Shown here piece by piece: positions 38,719 to 46,907 of a stretch of 64,000 nt of DNA. Both the position numbers and the translations under genes were made by a program. Positions within the stretch are counted from its first letter, which is position 1; the number at the start of each line of letters is the position of its first letter. The notes below the pieces were generated by a model, which was not told the origin of the DNA, did no database searches, and saw nothing but the letters and a program-made list of their open reading frames with translations. The DNA is from Sphingomonas sp. C3-2 (lineage in GTDB: Bacteria; Pseudomonadota; Alphaproteobacteria; Sphingomonadales; Sphingomonadaceae). The DNA is taken from the NCBI RefSeq assembly GCF_033025475.1, contig NZ_CP130322.1:2175001-2239000 (forward strand). The letters run 5' to 3'.

Positions 38719-38756
38719 CAGATTATGGACAAAGGTGTAATTATGTCTATAATCTG
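38719..38756 (+). promoter_or_regulatory. Operator/promoter of the toxin-antitoxin operon
   Basis: The inverted repeat 38719-38731 with 38744-38756 (cagattatggaca / tgtctataatctg) matches at 12 of 13 positions. The right arm contains tataat, a perfect -10 hexamer, 22 bases before the antitoxin ATG. Repressor binding would block the promoter, as expected for antitoxin autoregulation. Confidence 0.7.
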
Positions 38757-38777
38757 ACAGTGAAAGCGAGAAAAACA

Positions 38778-39173
38778 ATGGCAAGCATCGCGCATCCGGA
38801 GAATAGCCCGTCCATGCCCGATCTCGGTGGACCGGCCTTGCGTGCGTTCTTCGGAATTGCTCAGGCTTGGCACCTGAGCGAAACGGAACAGCTCAAGCTG
38901 CTCGGGTTGGTCAGCCGCTCAACTCTGCATAGCTGGAAGGCGGGCAAGGTGACCAAGGTGAGCCGCGACACCCTTGAGCGCATTTCCTACCTGCTGGGGA
39001 TCTTCAAGGCGATCAACATACTGCTGCCTATGCCTGACCGCGCGGACGCATGGATGCGAGCTGCGAACAAGGCGCCTCTTTTTGGCGGCCGGAGCGCGCT
39101 TGACCGGATGACCTCGGGCAACGTCGCGGACCTTTTCGTCGTTCGCCAATATCTCGACGCGCAGCGAGGATAA
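38778..39173 (+). CDS. Antitoxin, Xre/MbcA/ParS type (DUF2384)
   Basis: This 131-aa antitoxin has an N-terminal Xre-like helix-turn-helix (LGLVSRSTLHSWKAGKVTKV, about 45-64). Its C-terminal toxin-binding region (PLFGGRSALDRMTSGNVADL, about 98-117) matches the MbcA/ParS/Xre antitoxin family. The ATG at 38778 follows the operator dyad; the frame is open further upstream but lacks a start with a ribosome site. The RES toxin gene starts one base after its stop. Confidence 0.88.
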   Translation: MASIAHPENSPSMPDLGGPALRAFFGIAQAWHLSETEQLKLLGLVSRSTLHSWKAGKVTKVSRDTLERISYLLGIFKAINILLPMPDRADAWMRAANKAPLFGGRSALDRMTSGNVADLFVVRQYLDAQRG

Positions 39174-39174
39174 T

Positions 39175-39885
39175 ATGACATTTACCGCATATCAGCCGCA
39201 GCTGGCGGCCACGGATTGGCGTGTCTATCGAATAGTCCCGTCGATCTTCCCTCCGGTGTCGCTATTCGACCGGATCAGCCATCCGGCGGACCTCGAGGCA
39301 CTCTTCGCTGTCGAGGCCCTGACCAACGATCGCCTACGCGAGGAGGTCGGCGATATCAGTCTGGTTCCCGTCGAGGATCGGGTCACCGGCCCGGGCTCGA
39401 CCCCGTTCATGGCCTCGTTCACACACCTCAGCCCACAGGGCGGGCGCTTCAACACTCCCGATTTTGGCGCCTACTACGCCTCACCCGAAATCGAAACGGC
39501 AATCGCTGAAACCAGGTACCATCGCGAAGAATTCCTGTCCTTCACCAATGAGGGGCCCGTTGACGTCGACATGCGCGTCTACCTCGCCCGGGTGATGGGG
39601 GATCTGCATGATGCGCGGACGGATGCCCCGCTCGAGATATACGACCCTGACAACCACAGCCATGGTCAAGCGCTTGCCACGGTGCTCCGTCATAGTGGGT
39701 CGAACGGGCTGATCTACGCGAGTGTTCGTGCGCCCGGCGGAAACTGTGTGGCGGTGTTCCGCCCCCGGTTGTTGTCGGAATGTCGCCAGGAACGCCATCT
39801 CACCTATCGTTGGGACGGTCACCGCGTCACCCAGATTTATGAAAAGCGGGATTTCAGCCCTAATGGGCGGGCCCCAGAGACATAA
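39175..39885 (+). CDS. RES-domain toxin
   Basis: This 236-aa RES protein has the family signature GGRFNTPDFGAYYASPEIET (about 82-101), AIAETRYHREEF and a late Ser-rich strand HSGSNGLIYASVR. RES toxins cleave NAD+ and stop growth (established for MbcT and Res). It is paired with the upstream antitoxin. The pair could stabilise the element after integration. Full family length, apparently intact. Confidence 0.88.
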   Translation: MTFTAYQPQLAATDWRVYRIVPSIFPPVSLFDRISHPADLEALFAVEALTNDRLREEVGDISLVPVEDRVTGPGSTPFMASFTHLSPQGGRFNTPDFGAYYASPEIETAIAETRYHREEFLSFTNEGPVDVDMRVYLARVMGDLHDARTDAPLEIYDPDNHSHGQALATVLRHSGSNGLIYASVRAPGGNCVAVFRPRLLSECRQERHLTYRWDGHRVTQIYEKRDFSPNGRAPET

Positions 39886-39923
39886 GCGATCATGCAGAGG
39901 CTCACCGCGCGGCGGGTACATCC

Positions 39924-40310
39924 TTGAGCGCGGTCGTCCACGATGTGCTTTTGCTCTGGCGGTTCCGCACCGGCTCGTCTTGGGCGGAGATACCCGAGCG
40001 CTATGGCCCTTCGACGACCTGCTACAACCGGTTCGTCCGCTGGCGCAAGGCCGAGGTGTGGGATCGGCTGCTCGCTACGGTATCCGTCGCCTTCGACGGT
40101 CAAATTGTAATGATCGACTCCACCTGTGTCCGCGTCCACCAGCATGGTGCGTCGGGCAACAAGGGGGAGCCGGTGGGACGTTCCCGAGGTGGACTGACGA
40201 CCAAGATCCATATGCGCCAAGGGACAGCCGCGCCATACGATGGAAGATGTTTCGCGGCATCCGAAAGCTTATCGCAGCGCGCGGACGGTGGATATGTCCG
40301 AACTCGCTAA
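39924..40310 (+). pseudogene. IS5-family transposase, internal remnant
   Basis: The frame reads FRTGSSWAEIPERYGPSTTC, YNRFVRWRKAEVWD, then MIDSTCVRVHQHGASGN and GGLTTKIH. These are the insert and first DDE region of IS5 transposases. The sequence degenerates after about 40215, and the last catalytic residues are missing. It lies in opposite orientation to the N-terminal piece at 38518-38616, so the toxin-antitoxin pair is framed by IS5 debris. Confidence 0.85.
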
Positions 40311-40486
40311 TCGGCGAAAGTAGGCCACCGAGCCTATGTGCGCTCTGTACAGATCAGAGCGCGCTGCTTTACGCCCGCGGGCTGGTGATGACGATCTGCT
40401 CGATCATGTTGGCGTGGGCCGCCGGCCTCATTGAAGTCAAATGCCGTGTGAGAGGTGCACTCTGGTCACGAGAGTTCGTACGCCAC

Positions 40487-40539
40487 AGAGCAAGTCTGCC
40501 TACTGGGCTCGGACCGAGCCCAGTAGGCAGACTTGCTCT
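40487..40539. repeat. 53-base perfect palindrome (26-base arms, one-base centre)
   Basis: The arms 40487-40512 and 40514-40539 are exact complements around a single A. It lies in the 502-base gap (40311-40812) after the IS5 remnant, which holds no recognisable gene. Two terminal inverted repeats of an insertion sequence joined head to head would give this. Confidence 0.9.
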
Positions 40540-40812
40540 AAGGGTTAATCTCGCCCGAGAATTAGGCCGCCGGTGGGCACGCCTATGCCAGCTGTTACCA
40601 CCAGACGGCTTCACAGCTCGAAAATGAAATCGAGAATTCACCCAATTCCTCGGTTATCTATGCCAGCACGCTGGGCGGCGCAATCCACACCTGCCTCACA
40701 TAGCGCCCCCATATCCGTGGTATGGTTTGAGCCACACCCGCATTGATACAGCCCCTCCTGTTCAACCACGCATCGGCATTTTCCGGCTGGGCGTGATCTG
40801 GAGGTTTATACA

Positions 40813-41616
40813 GTGAGCGAGAAATTCGGCGGCCTGGCCGTCTTTGCCGTCACCATCATAGGCGCATTTGCGGCGACGCCCGCTGCGGCGCAGCGCGGGC
40901 CGACCAATACGCAGGTAATCCCGATGGAAGGGGCAAATACCTGCCCGACCGGCTGGCTGACGGGCAATGGCACGTCGGCCCGGCCGGCGCTCAAGCATTG
41001 CTATCCCCAATCGAATGGCCAATCGGCGATGGCCTATCGCAAGCGCGGTTCGTGCATGGAAGGCTATGGCGAGAACGGCGACGAATGGTGCCTGAAAGGC
41101 TTTGTCACCGTCCCCGAATATGCGGCCGCCCACAAGATCGATAAGCGCGACATCCGCGATCGCTGCCCGGCAGGTTATCACAGCTACAAAATGGTCTGCT
41201 CGAGCCAATATGCCGAAGCATCGTCGGCCCGCTACAAGGGCGCGGCCGACTGCAAGCCGACCGAGCTGGTTGAATGGGGCCTGTGGTGTGTCTCCAACTA
41301 CCAGAAACTTTCCGCCATTCAGGTGAGCAGCGCGGCCAAGCGCGACTGGAACAACATTTATACGGGCACGCGGGGTCAATCGCCGCTGCAGAGCCCCGAC
41401 GACGATTATAGCGAGCTGTACCGCAAGCTTTTCGGCGAGCCCAAGGCCGCCCAGAGCATCAACGAGCGTGTGGCACCGGGTGCGGTCGGCAAGGGACTGG
41501 GCTCGACGTCCGGCAACCGCAGTGAGGCTAAGCCTTGCGAAACCGGTCGCGCAGTCGGCGGCATGCTGGGCGGCAAGCTTGGCAAGGCAATTGGCGGGGC
41601 TGCTGCAGGCTGTTGA
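40813..41616 (+). CDS. Secreted cysteine-rich protein with C-terminal glycine zipper
   Basis: This 267-aa protein starts at GTG 40813 with ggagg upstream. The signal peptide ends AAAAQ-like (FAATPAAAQ, about 20-28). The mature part has about ten cysteines in loosely repeated CP/C units (ANTCPTGW, RGSCMEGYG, RDRCPAGYHSYKMVC, AADCKP, WGLWCV), which suggests disulphides. The tail GRAVGGMLGGKLGKAIGGAA is a glycine-zipper-like segment ending in Cys. No family assigned. A terminator follows, so it is monocistronic. Confidence 0.8.
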   Translation: MSEKFGGLAVFAVTIIGAFAATPAAAQRGPTNTQVIPMEGANTCPTGWLTGNGTSARPALKHCYPQSNGQSAMAYRKRGSCMEGYGENGDEWCLKGFVTVPEYAAAHKIDKRDIRDRCPAGYHSYKMVCSSQYAEASSARYKGAADCKPTELVEWGLWCVSNYQKLSAIQVSSAAKRDWNNIYTGTRGQSPLQSPDDDYSELYRKLFGEPKAAQSINERVAPGAVGKGLGSTSGNRSEAKPCETGRAVGGMLGGKLGKAIGGAAAGC

Positions 41617-41643
41617 TCTGCACGCCTGACTTCAGGTGAGAGT

Positions 41644-41690
41644 GCACAGGGGATTTTCCGGCGAACCAGCGCGGCCCCCTGTGCGCTTTC
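41644..41690 (+). terminator. Intrinsic terminator after the secreted protein gene
   Basis: The stem gcacagggg / cccctgtgc (41644-41652 with 41676-41684) is followed by gctttc. The loop is 23 nt and GC-rich. Short T tract, so moderate strength. Confidence 0.6.
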
Positions 41691-42043
41691 CAAGGTGGAC
41701 ACGGGTGTTCGATGACGGGTTGTTATTGCCCGGACGCCGGGGCGTTGCCTGTGGTTTAATGTCAGTATACTGCCTGGTTCGAGCGGGATGGGCGCTAGGG
41801 TGCCCATTGCCATGGCTGCTCTCCATCGGCGGATCTCTCACCCACAACCCATCACTTCGCACGCGGAAGTTGCGATCCGGCCGCTTCCTCTCCCATGGCA
41901 GCCGTTCTCGGTGCTGCGATTTGGTAAAGACGACCGGACGAATGCTTTCGGGATCGACAGCTTGCCGGTCCAATGACCGGTTATGAGCGCCTAGCTGACG
42001 TTGCTGCTAGGAAGAGCGGATACGAAGGGGAATGTGGTGGGCG

Positions 42044-42193
42044 CTGCAAGGCCGTCGCCCGGCGGTAGCCATAACGACCATATTGCTTTGCCAGTGCGAT
42101 GATATCCTCGGTCAGCGCCTGTTCGTCATCCGCCCCGCGCGGCACCTTGGGTTGCGTCGATCGATGCTGATCCAACACGCGGCAGACCCGTCG
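42044..42193 (-). pseudogene. IS3-family transposase OrfB remnant
   Basis: About 48 codons on the minus strand read LDQHRSTQPKVPRGADDEQA, then LTEDIIALAKQYGRYGYRR, the typical OrfB segment upstream of the DDE core. Both ends are missing. The 41691-42043 stretch to its left (about 350 bases) holds no recognisable gene and may be further IS debris. Confidence 0.82.
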
Positions 42194-42232
42194 TCTCAGC
42201 GTCTCAGCATCTCAGCGTCTCAGTGTCTCGGT
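42193..42232. repeat. Tandem octamer repeat, about five copies
   Basis: gtctcagc, gtctcagc, atctcagc, gtctcagt and gtctcggt run head to tail. The array directly borders the upstream edge of the IS3 OrfB remnant. Copy-to-copy differences suggest an old slippage tract. Confidence 0.85.
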
Positions 42233-42340
42233 GCCGGAGGTCAGCGTGATTCCGGAAAGTTCAGCCGGGCCGCCCGATATGCCGGCAAAGATGCGTGCTC
42301 CGCCTGCCAGCTCAGTTCCTGATCATCCGTGCCGCTCTTC

Positions 42341-42505
42341 TCATAGGCAAAATGGCTTGAGCGGCTCGATCGCGCTCTCGTCGATGCGTAGATGCCAGTC
42401 ATAGTCCACTCTCCCGGCGGGCTGCGCAGCTGCGCTGTTCGCGCTGCTGACACATGCAGCCGCACCGATAAGGAACAGGGCTGTACGTGAAGTCATCAAA
42501 GGCAT
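42341..42505 (-). pseudogene. Truncated exported protein (54 aa)
   Basis: A ribosome site (gagggg) and ATG 42505 begin a clear signal peptide (TALFLIGAAACVSSANSAAA). A short mature part follows (GRVDYDWHLRIDESAIEPLK) and then a stop at 42341. The mature region looks like the start of a larger secreted protein cut short by the neighbouring rearrangement; a genuine small exported peptide cannot be excluded. Confidence 0.5.
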
Positions 42506-42634
42506 GCTGCCCCTCTTGGTCCGTTGGGCATCTGCTGATGGCTCGAAGACTTGCCCCCCGCATCCATGGGGATTGTTGAACTGCGCCTTTTCAACGAGTT
42601 GCGTGGCATTCAACACCGCCACACAGGGGATAAA

Positions 42635-43318
42635 ATGAAGACGTTCGGAACCACTGCTGCAGTTGCCTTTGCCCTGCTTTCGGCCCCCGCGGCGTTTGCG
42701 CAGGACAGTTCGCCATTTTCCGGTGGCTATGTCGGCGTGCAGGCTGGCCTTGCCCAGATCGACAGCGCGCATAACGATCTCGATTACTGGTATTATGCGG
42801 CTCAGAACCAGTCGGAAAAGGATACCGGCGTCCAGGCGGGCATAAAGGGGGGATATGACATTGTATCGGGCGCGCTCATCGCCGGCGTTCTCGCCGAAGT
42901 GAATGTCGGCAAGGTCAACAGCTTTGCCGAGGTCACGCCGGAGGCTCCGAGCTATGCCATCGGCACCAAGGCCACGATGCTTGGTTCGGCGCGGGCGAAG
43001 CTCGGTTTCACGAGCGGCAATCTTGCTGCCTTTGCAACGGGCGGTCTGGCCTTTTCGAATGCCAAGCATAAATATCGCGAGACCGATGGCACCGGCGAAT
43101 ATTTCGACGGCAAGGGCGATCGTAGCGGCTATGTCTTCGGTTTCGGCGCGGCCTATGCCGTTTCGAAAAATGCATCGATCGGGCTTGATGTCAGCCGTTA
43201 TCAGTTCGGTTCGCGGACGCATGACCTGCGCGACAGCGATGGCGAGATCATCGATGCTCGCTGGCGTCTGAAGGACCGTATCGAAACGGTCGCGGTCAGC
43301 TACAACCTGCACTTCTGA
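42635..43318 (+). CDS. Outer-membrane beta-barrel protein
   Basis: This 227-aa protein has signal peptide MKTFGTTAAVAFALLSAPAA cut after FAQ. The eight-strand small-barrel pattern (GGYVGVQAGLAQ; GVQAGIKGGYD; ARAKLGFTSGNLAAFATGG; FGFGAAYAVSKNASIGLDV) ends in SYNLHF with terminal Phe. It belongs to the OmpA-like/Omp25 small-barrel group. The ATG at 42635 follows aggggat. It is convergent with the two-component system, with a terminator between. Confidence 0.87.
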   Translation: MKTFGTTAAVAFALLSAPAAFAQDSSPFSGGYVGVQAGLAQIDSAHNDLDYWYYAAQNQSEKDTGVQAGIKGGYDIVSGALIAGVLAEVNVGKVNSFAEVTPEAPSYAIGTKATMLGSARAKLGFTSGNLAAFATGGLAFSNAKHKYRETDGTGEYFDGKGDRSGYVFGFGAAYAVSKNASIGLDVSRYQFGSRTHDLRDSDGEIIDARWRLKDRIETVAVSYNLHF

Positions 43319-43336
43319 TCACCGAGGTGTGTTGGA

Positions 43337-43375
43337 GGGGAAAGGGCCTTGCGTAAGCAGGGTCCTTTTCTCCCC
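43337..43375. terminator. Bidirectional terminator between convergent genes
   Basis: A long imperfect stem (ggggaaagggcc ... ggtccttttctcccc, 43337-43349 with 43361-43375) has an 11-nt loop. It lies 20 bases after the porin-like gene and 10 bases after the response regulator gene on the other strand. Confidence 0.6.
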
Positions 43376-43384
43376 AGTCCCAGA

Positions 43385-44038
43385 TCACAAATTGAGCTGT
43401 CCGCGCTGGACGGCGGCGTACACTGCCTCGCCCCGCGAATTGACTTCCAGTTTGCGGTAGATCGCCTTGACATATCCGCCCACGGTTAAGGGCGATATGC
43501 CGAGTTCGCGGGCTGCAGATTTGTAGCTATAGCCGCGCGCGAACAGCGCCAGCAATTCGGCCTCGCGCGGGGTCAGTTGTTCGCCCCCGGCCGGGTCCGC
43601 TGCGGCAGGCTCCGCTGCGCGCAGGCGCTCAAGCAGGAAAACCGCAGCAGCGGCACTGATCGGGGCGCCGCCGTCGAGCGTGACGCGAATACCATCAATT
43701 ATCGCTTCGGCCGCTGCATCCTTCAAAAGATAGCCGTCTGCCCCAGCCGAAAGCGCGGACACCACGGTGTCTCGGTCGCCAAAGGCGGTGATGACGAGCG
43801 ACAATATGCCGGCTTGCTTCAGCGTCGGAATGATTGTCAGGCCATTGCCATCGGGCAGGCCGAGGTCGGTGAGCACCAGATCGGGCCGTTGTGCGATCAG
43901 CGCCCCCATTTCTGTCAGCGATGTGGCTACGCCGCACAGTTCCAGATCATCGGCTGTTTCGATAATTTCAATGAAATAGTCGCGCACCGGTGCGCTGTCT
44001 TCGAGCACGCCGATCCGGCGTGGCCATGCAGCGGTCAT
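43385..44038 (-). CDS. NarL/FixJ-type response regulator
   Basis: This 217-aa protein has a receiver domain (about 8-125) with phospho-acceptor Asp58 in LVLTDLGLP and Lys in YLLKDAAAEA. A LuxR-type helix-turn-helix covers about 150-215 (LTPREAELLALFARGYSYKS then ARELGISPLTVGGYVKAIYR). The ATG overlaps the histidine kinase stop (ATGA), so the pair is co-translated. Targets are unknown; the adjacent porin-like gene is one candidate. Confidence 0.95.
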   Translation of the reverse strand: MTAAWPRRIGVLEDSAPVRDYFIEIIETADDLELCGVATSLTEMGALIAQRPDLVLTDLGLPDGNGLTIIPTLKQAGILSLVITAFGDRDTVVSALSAGADGYLLKDAAAEAIIDGIRVTLDGGAPISAAAAVFLLERLRAAEPAAADPAGGEQLTPREAELLALFARGYSYKSAARELGISPLTVGGYVKAIYRKLEVNSRGEAVYAAVQRGQLNL

Positions 44039-45966
44039 GCTGCTGCTTCCCGCAGGGTTTGCGCCAGCGGCACATGGGCCACCACGCGCAGGCCGGGGTC
44101 TGCATCCTCAAAGGCGATCCGCCCTCCCACGGCCGCAATCCGCAACTGCATGTTTGACAGACCGTGGCCGTTATTCTCTGCCACGCTCAATCCCTTCCCA
44201 TTATCTGTTACGGCGATGATCAGGTCTGACTGCGTTTCATCGGATACCGCCACCGATATCCGGTCTCCGTCCGAATGTTTCAGCGCATTGGTGACGGCTT
44301 CCTGCATCATCCGGAAAAGTTGCAGAACATGCTGGGGCGCGAGATCGGTCGCGCTGTTCACAGCGGCGGTCCAATGGAAAGCAAACCCGGCATCCTCGAC
44401 ACGCGGGCGCACGCGGGCCTCGAACACGCCGAGCATCGTCTGCATTGATGTTCCGGCCGCATCGACGGAATCGATCATCAGCCGGATCTCTTCCATCACC
44501 TCCTGCAAGCCTTGGGCAATACGCTGCTGGTCCGCCGTCCCGCGGCGGACGGCGAGGAGGAGTCCAACAAGTTGTCCGCCTACACCGTCGTGCATGTCGC
44601 GCATCAGGCGGTGGCGTTCTTCGCGGCGCGCGGCCTGCCCAACAAGTTCGCGTTCGCGACCATGGGCCTCGGCCAGTTCCGCCTCGCGCGCTTTCACGGT
44701 GCGTTCAAGCATGGTGTTGAGATCGATCGCTGATTGGAACAGCGTGAAATTGCGCTGAAGAAAGGCGACGGTGAACGCCAGCAGCAGAAGCGGTGCAGAA
44801 TCCATCAGATAACCGCCAGATAGCAGGCCGAAGCGTTCACCGATCCCGTCCAGCGCCAGGCATACCGCGCAGACCGAAAGCAGCGCGGCCTCCAGGGCGC
44901 GCTTCTCCGGCGTGCGCGCGAAATGCCAGACCAGCCGGGCGACAGTCAGCACGCCCACGATGAATGATGACCATGCCCACGCGTCATTGGAAAGATCGAA
45001 CCCCTGTGGCATCGGCCATGCGGTGATCCACAAAATGCATAGCCCGTTGAACACGGCCCAGAATATCGCGAGCGTGGGCTGCAGGAATGGAATGGGGCGG
45101 CGCGTCCATGCATCGATGAAACCGAGCAGGCTCACCGCCAGCGCGGTGTTGACGACATAGAATGCGATCATCCGGCCGGTTCCGCCGAACGGCAGGTCGA
45201 AATAAAGCCCATAGGCGGCAAAGGCGGTCCACGCCCAGCACAGCGTCATCAGCCAGGCGGCAAAGCGGCGATCCTGCGCGCGGAATGTCAGAACCAGCGC
45301 GAAAAAGCCAAGGATGAAGGTCAGCCAGCCGCCGAGCAGCCTGTAATCGATCGTCTGCCAGAAACGCATGGCGGTGGCGGCGCGCACCTGCTCATAGGCG
45401 CCCAATAGGGGGGGGGCTAGATCGGTATAGGGAAAACCGTCCCGCACGGTGATGAACGACAGGTCATTCGATCCGGTCTTGAGCATACCGGCGGGGATGC
45501 GGATCAGATAGGGGCGTTGGCCGTGAAAGCTCTGCTGCCCGAACTCCATCGTCCCAAGTTGATGGACGATGGATCCGTTTACCCGGATGATGAAATTATC
45601 GACCTGCTGAAAGGCGACAAGGCCCAATCCTTCGGCCGAAATATCGCCCAGCGTGAAGCTTGTGCGCATGGCCAGATAGGCCGGATCGCAGCAATCGGTA
45701 TAGGGCAATTTGATCGTGCGGTATCGCGCGGCATCGGCAGCGGCGGGCGTTGGCGCGGCGAGCTCGGCCAGTTCGACGCGATCAAAGGCGATCCTGTCAA
45801 TATCGGTTTGCGAGGGACCCGGTCGCCACGGGGCATAGAAAAGCCCCCAGAACAGCAACTGCACTACCAAGATCAACAGGCCAAGGCGCCGAAGGTCCTT
45901 GCTCCGCCCTCCCGTTACAGGTGCCTGACGCGCAATTGCGCCTGTTACGCCAATCCCACTCGACAC
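44035..45966 (-). CDS. Membrane sensor histidine kinase (HisKA_3/NarX type)
   Basis: This 643-aa protein starts at GTG 45966. One transmembrane helix (about 28-45) precedes an extracytoplasmic region of about 150 residues with a lectin-like beta pattern. Seven further helices follow (about 205-410), i.e. a 7TMR-DISM-like sensor. The HisKA_3 box is RLMRDMHDGVGGQLVGLLLA (His near 455) and the ATPase motif is DNGKGLSVAENNGHGLSNMQ. The partner regulator overlaps its 3' end. Confidence 0.93.
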   Translation of the reverse strand: MSSGIGVTGAIARQAPVTGGRSKDLRRLGLLILVVQLLFWGLFYAPWRPGPSQTDIDRIAFDRVELAELAAPTPAAADAARYRTIKLPYTDCCDPAYLAMRTSFTLGDISAEGLGLVAFQQVDNFIIRVNGSIVHQLGTMEFGQQSFHGQRPYLIRIPAGMLKTGSNDLSFITVRDGFPYTDLAPPLLGAYEQVRAATAMRFWQTIDYRLLGGWLTFILGFFALVLTFRAQDRRFAAWLMTLCWAWTAFAAYGLYFDLPFGGTGRMIAFYVVNTALAVSLLGFIDAWTRRPIPFLQPTLAIFWAVFNGLCILWITAWPMPQGFDLSNDAWAWSSFIVGVLTVARLVWHFARTPEKRALEAALLSVCAVCLALDGIGERFGLLSGGYLMDSAPLLLLAFTVAFLQRNFTLFQSAIDLNTMLERTVKAREAELAEAHGRERELVGQAARREERHRLMRDMHDGVGGQLVGLLLAVRRGTADQQRIAQGLQEVMEEIRLMIDSVDAAGTSMQTMLGVFEARVRPRVEDAGFAFHWTAAVNSATDLAPQHVLQLFRMMQEAVTNALKHSDGDRISVAVSDETQSDLIIAVTDNGKGLSVAENNGHGLSNMQLRIAAVGGRIAFEDADPGLRVVAHVPLAQTLREAAA

Positions 45967-46230
45967 TCTGTTCCCCCGACATCCCCATGCGGTCTGACGA
46001 AGGTCTTACGTAAAGCATGCTGCTACAACAATAGCTTACCAGCCGGATCAGGGGGCTCGGTCATTGGGGACGGCTCGGGCTGGGTCTGCCCAAACCGTCC
46101 CCGGCGCCGCGCTGCAGCGCTGGCGGATCAACAGGCGACCGAGCCGAGAACGCCGCCGAGCTTTTTCTAACGAAGGTTCGCTATTGGGGCACGGTGCTTG
46201 ACCGCGCCATGCCACGGATATGGGGGCGGG

Positions 46231-46878
46231 TCAGTCGAGGCACATATTGATCGCACCGGCCAGTTTACTGCCATAGACGATGCTGGGATTGGCGGCGGCT
46301 TCGACCTCGGCGTCAAATGCCTCGGGGTCGACCGCCATATGCTTTGCAGAACAGGCGCATAGCATGGCGCGGTCCTGCCGCGAAGCGCGCATCCGCACGC
46401 GTACCCCGTGGTCGTCGAAGCCGGGGAGAAGAATGCCGCCCTCGATCGCCTGCTCGCACAGCCGGGCATCGGCTTCACTTTCACCGTCATCAGCGTCTTC
46501 GTCTGGATGGGCGTAGTCGGTTCCGGCAAGGTCGGCCATGTTGCCGCTGCCGGGCAGGCAGGATTGCAAGGCATCCTCGATCTTTGCCTGCATGGCGTGG
46601 GCTTCGTCATCCCCCGTGGCACGCAGCAAGCCATGCCGGTCGGTGGGGTCATCGGCGAATTCCTCACCAACGCAATGACAATATTCGGCACGATCCCAAA
46701 GAGTGCGGTCGATGGTCTCGCGATAGGGTTTGCCGGCGATCGCCTCCAACTCCCCTTCCAGCACCATGGCACAAATCCGCTTGCCTAGGTCATAGCGCTG
46801 TTCCTTGACGCTTTGCCCCTGCGATATCTGCGCAGTCAGGAGTATGCCTATGGCAGCAAGGAGGGCAAATGGACGCAT
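46231..46878 (-). CDS. Hypothetical exported protein with conserved cysteines
   Basis: This 215-aa protein has a signal peptide (MRPFALLAAIGILLTAQISQGQ). Cysteine pairs YCHCVGEEF (about 67-75) and MLCACSAKHM (about 178-187) with single Cys at LCEQ and the terminus suggest disulphides or a metal site. No family recognised. It follows the TMEM43-family gene by 29 bases on the same strand, so they form one unit and may act together at the envelope. Confidence 0.75.
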   Translation of the reverse strand: MRPFALLAAIGILLTAQISQGQSVKEQRYDLGKRICAMVLEGELEAIAGKPYRETIDRTLWDRAEYCHCVGEEFADDPTDRHGLLRATGDDEAHAMQAKIEDALQSCLPGSGNMADLAGTDYAHPDEDADDGESEADARLCEQAIEGGILLPGFDDHGVRVRMRASRQDRAMLCACSAKHMAVDPEAFDAEVEAAANPSIVYGSKLAGAINMCLD

Positions 46879-46907
46879 GGCCGATATTTTCCTGGCGTGG
46901 TGAGCGA

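Noticed and set aside
39722-40627. A 301-codon plus-strand frame over the RES toxin end and the palindrome
   Set aside because: It overlaps the intact toxin gene and IS5 homology in other phases; its coding appearance over the palindrome comes from mirrored sequence.
42193-42232. A CRISPR array
   Set aside because: The repeats are eight bases, head to tail, with no spacers and no cas genes in the window.
46066-46102. A terminator from the ggggacgg/ccgtcccc pair downstream of the 46231-46878 gene
   Set aside because: The loop is long and GC-rich and there is no T tract in the gene's direction, so it is not supported as a terminator.
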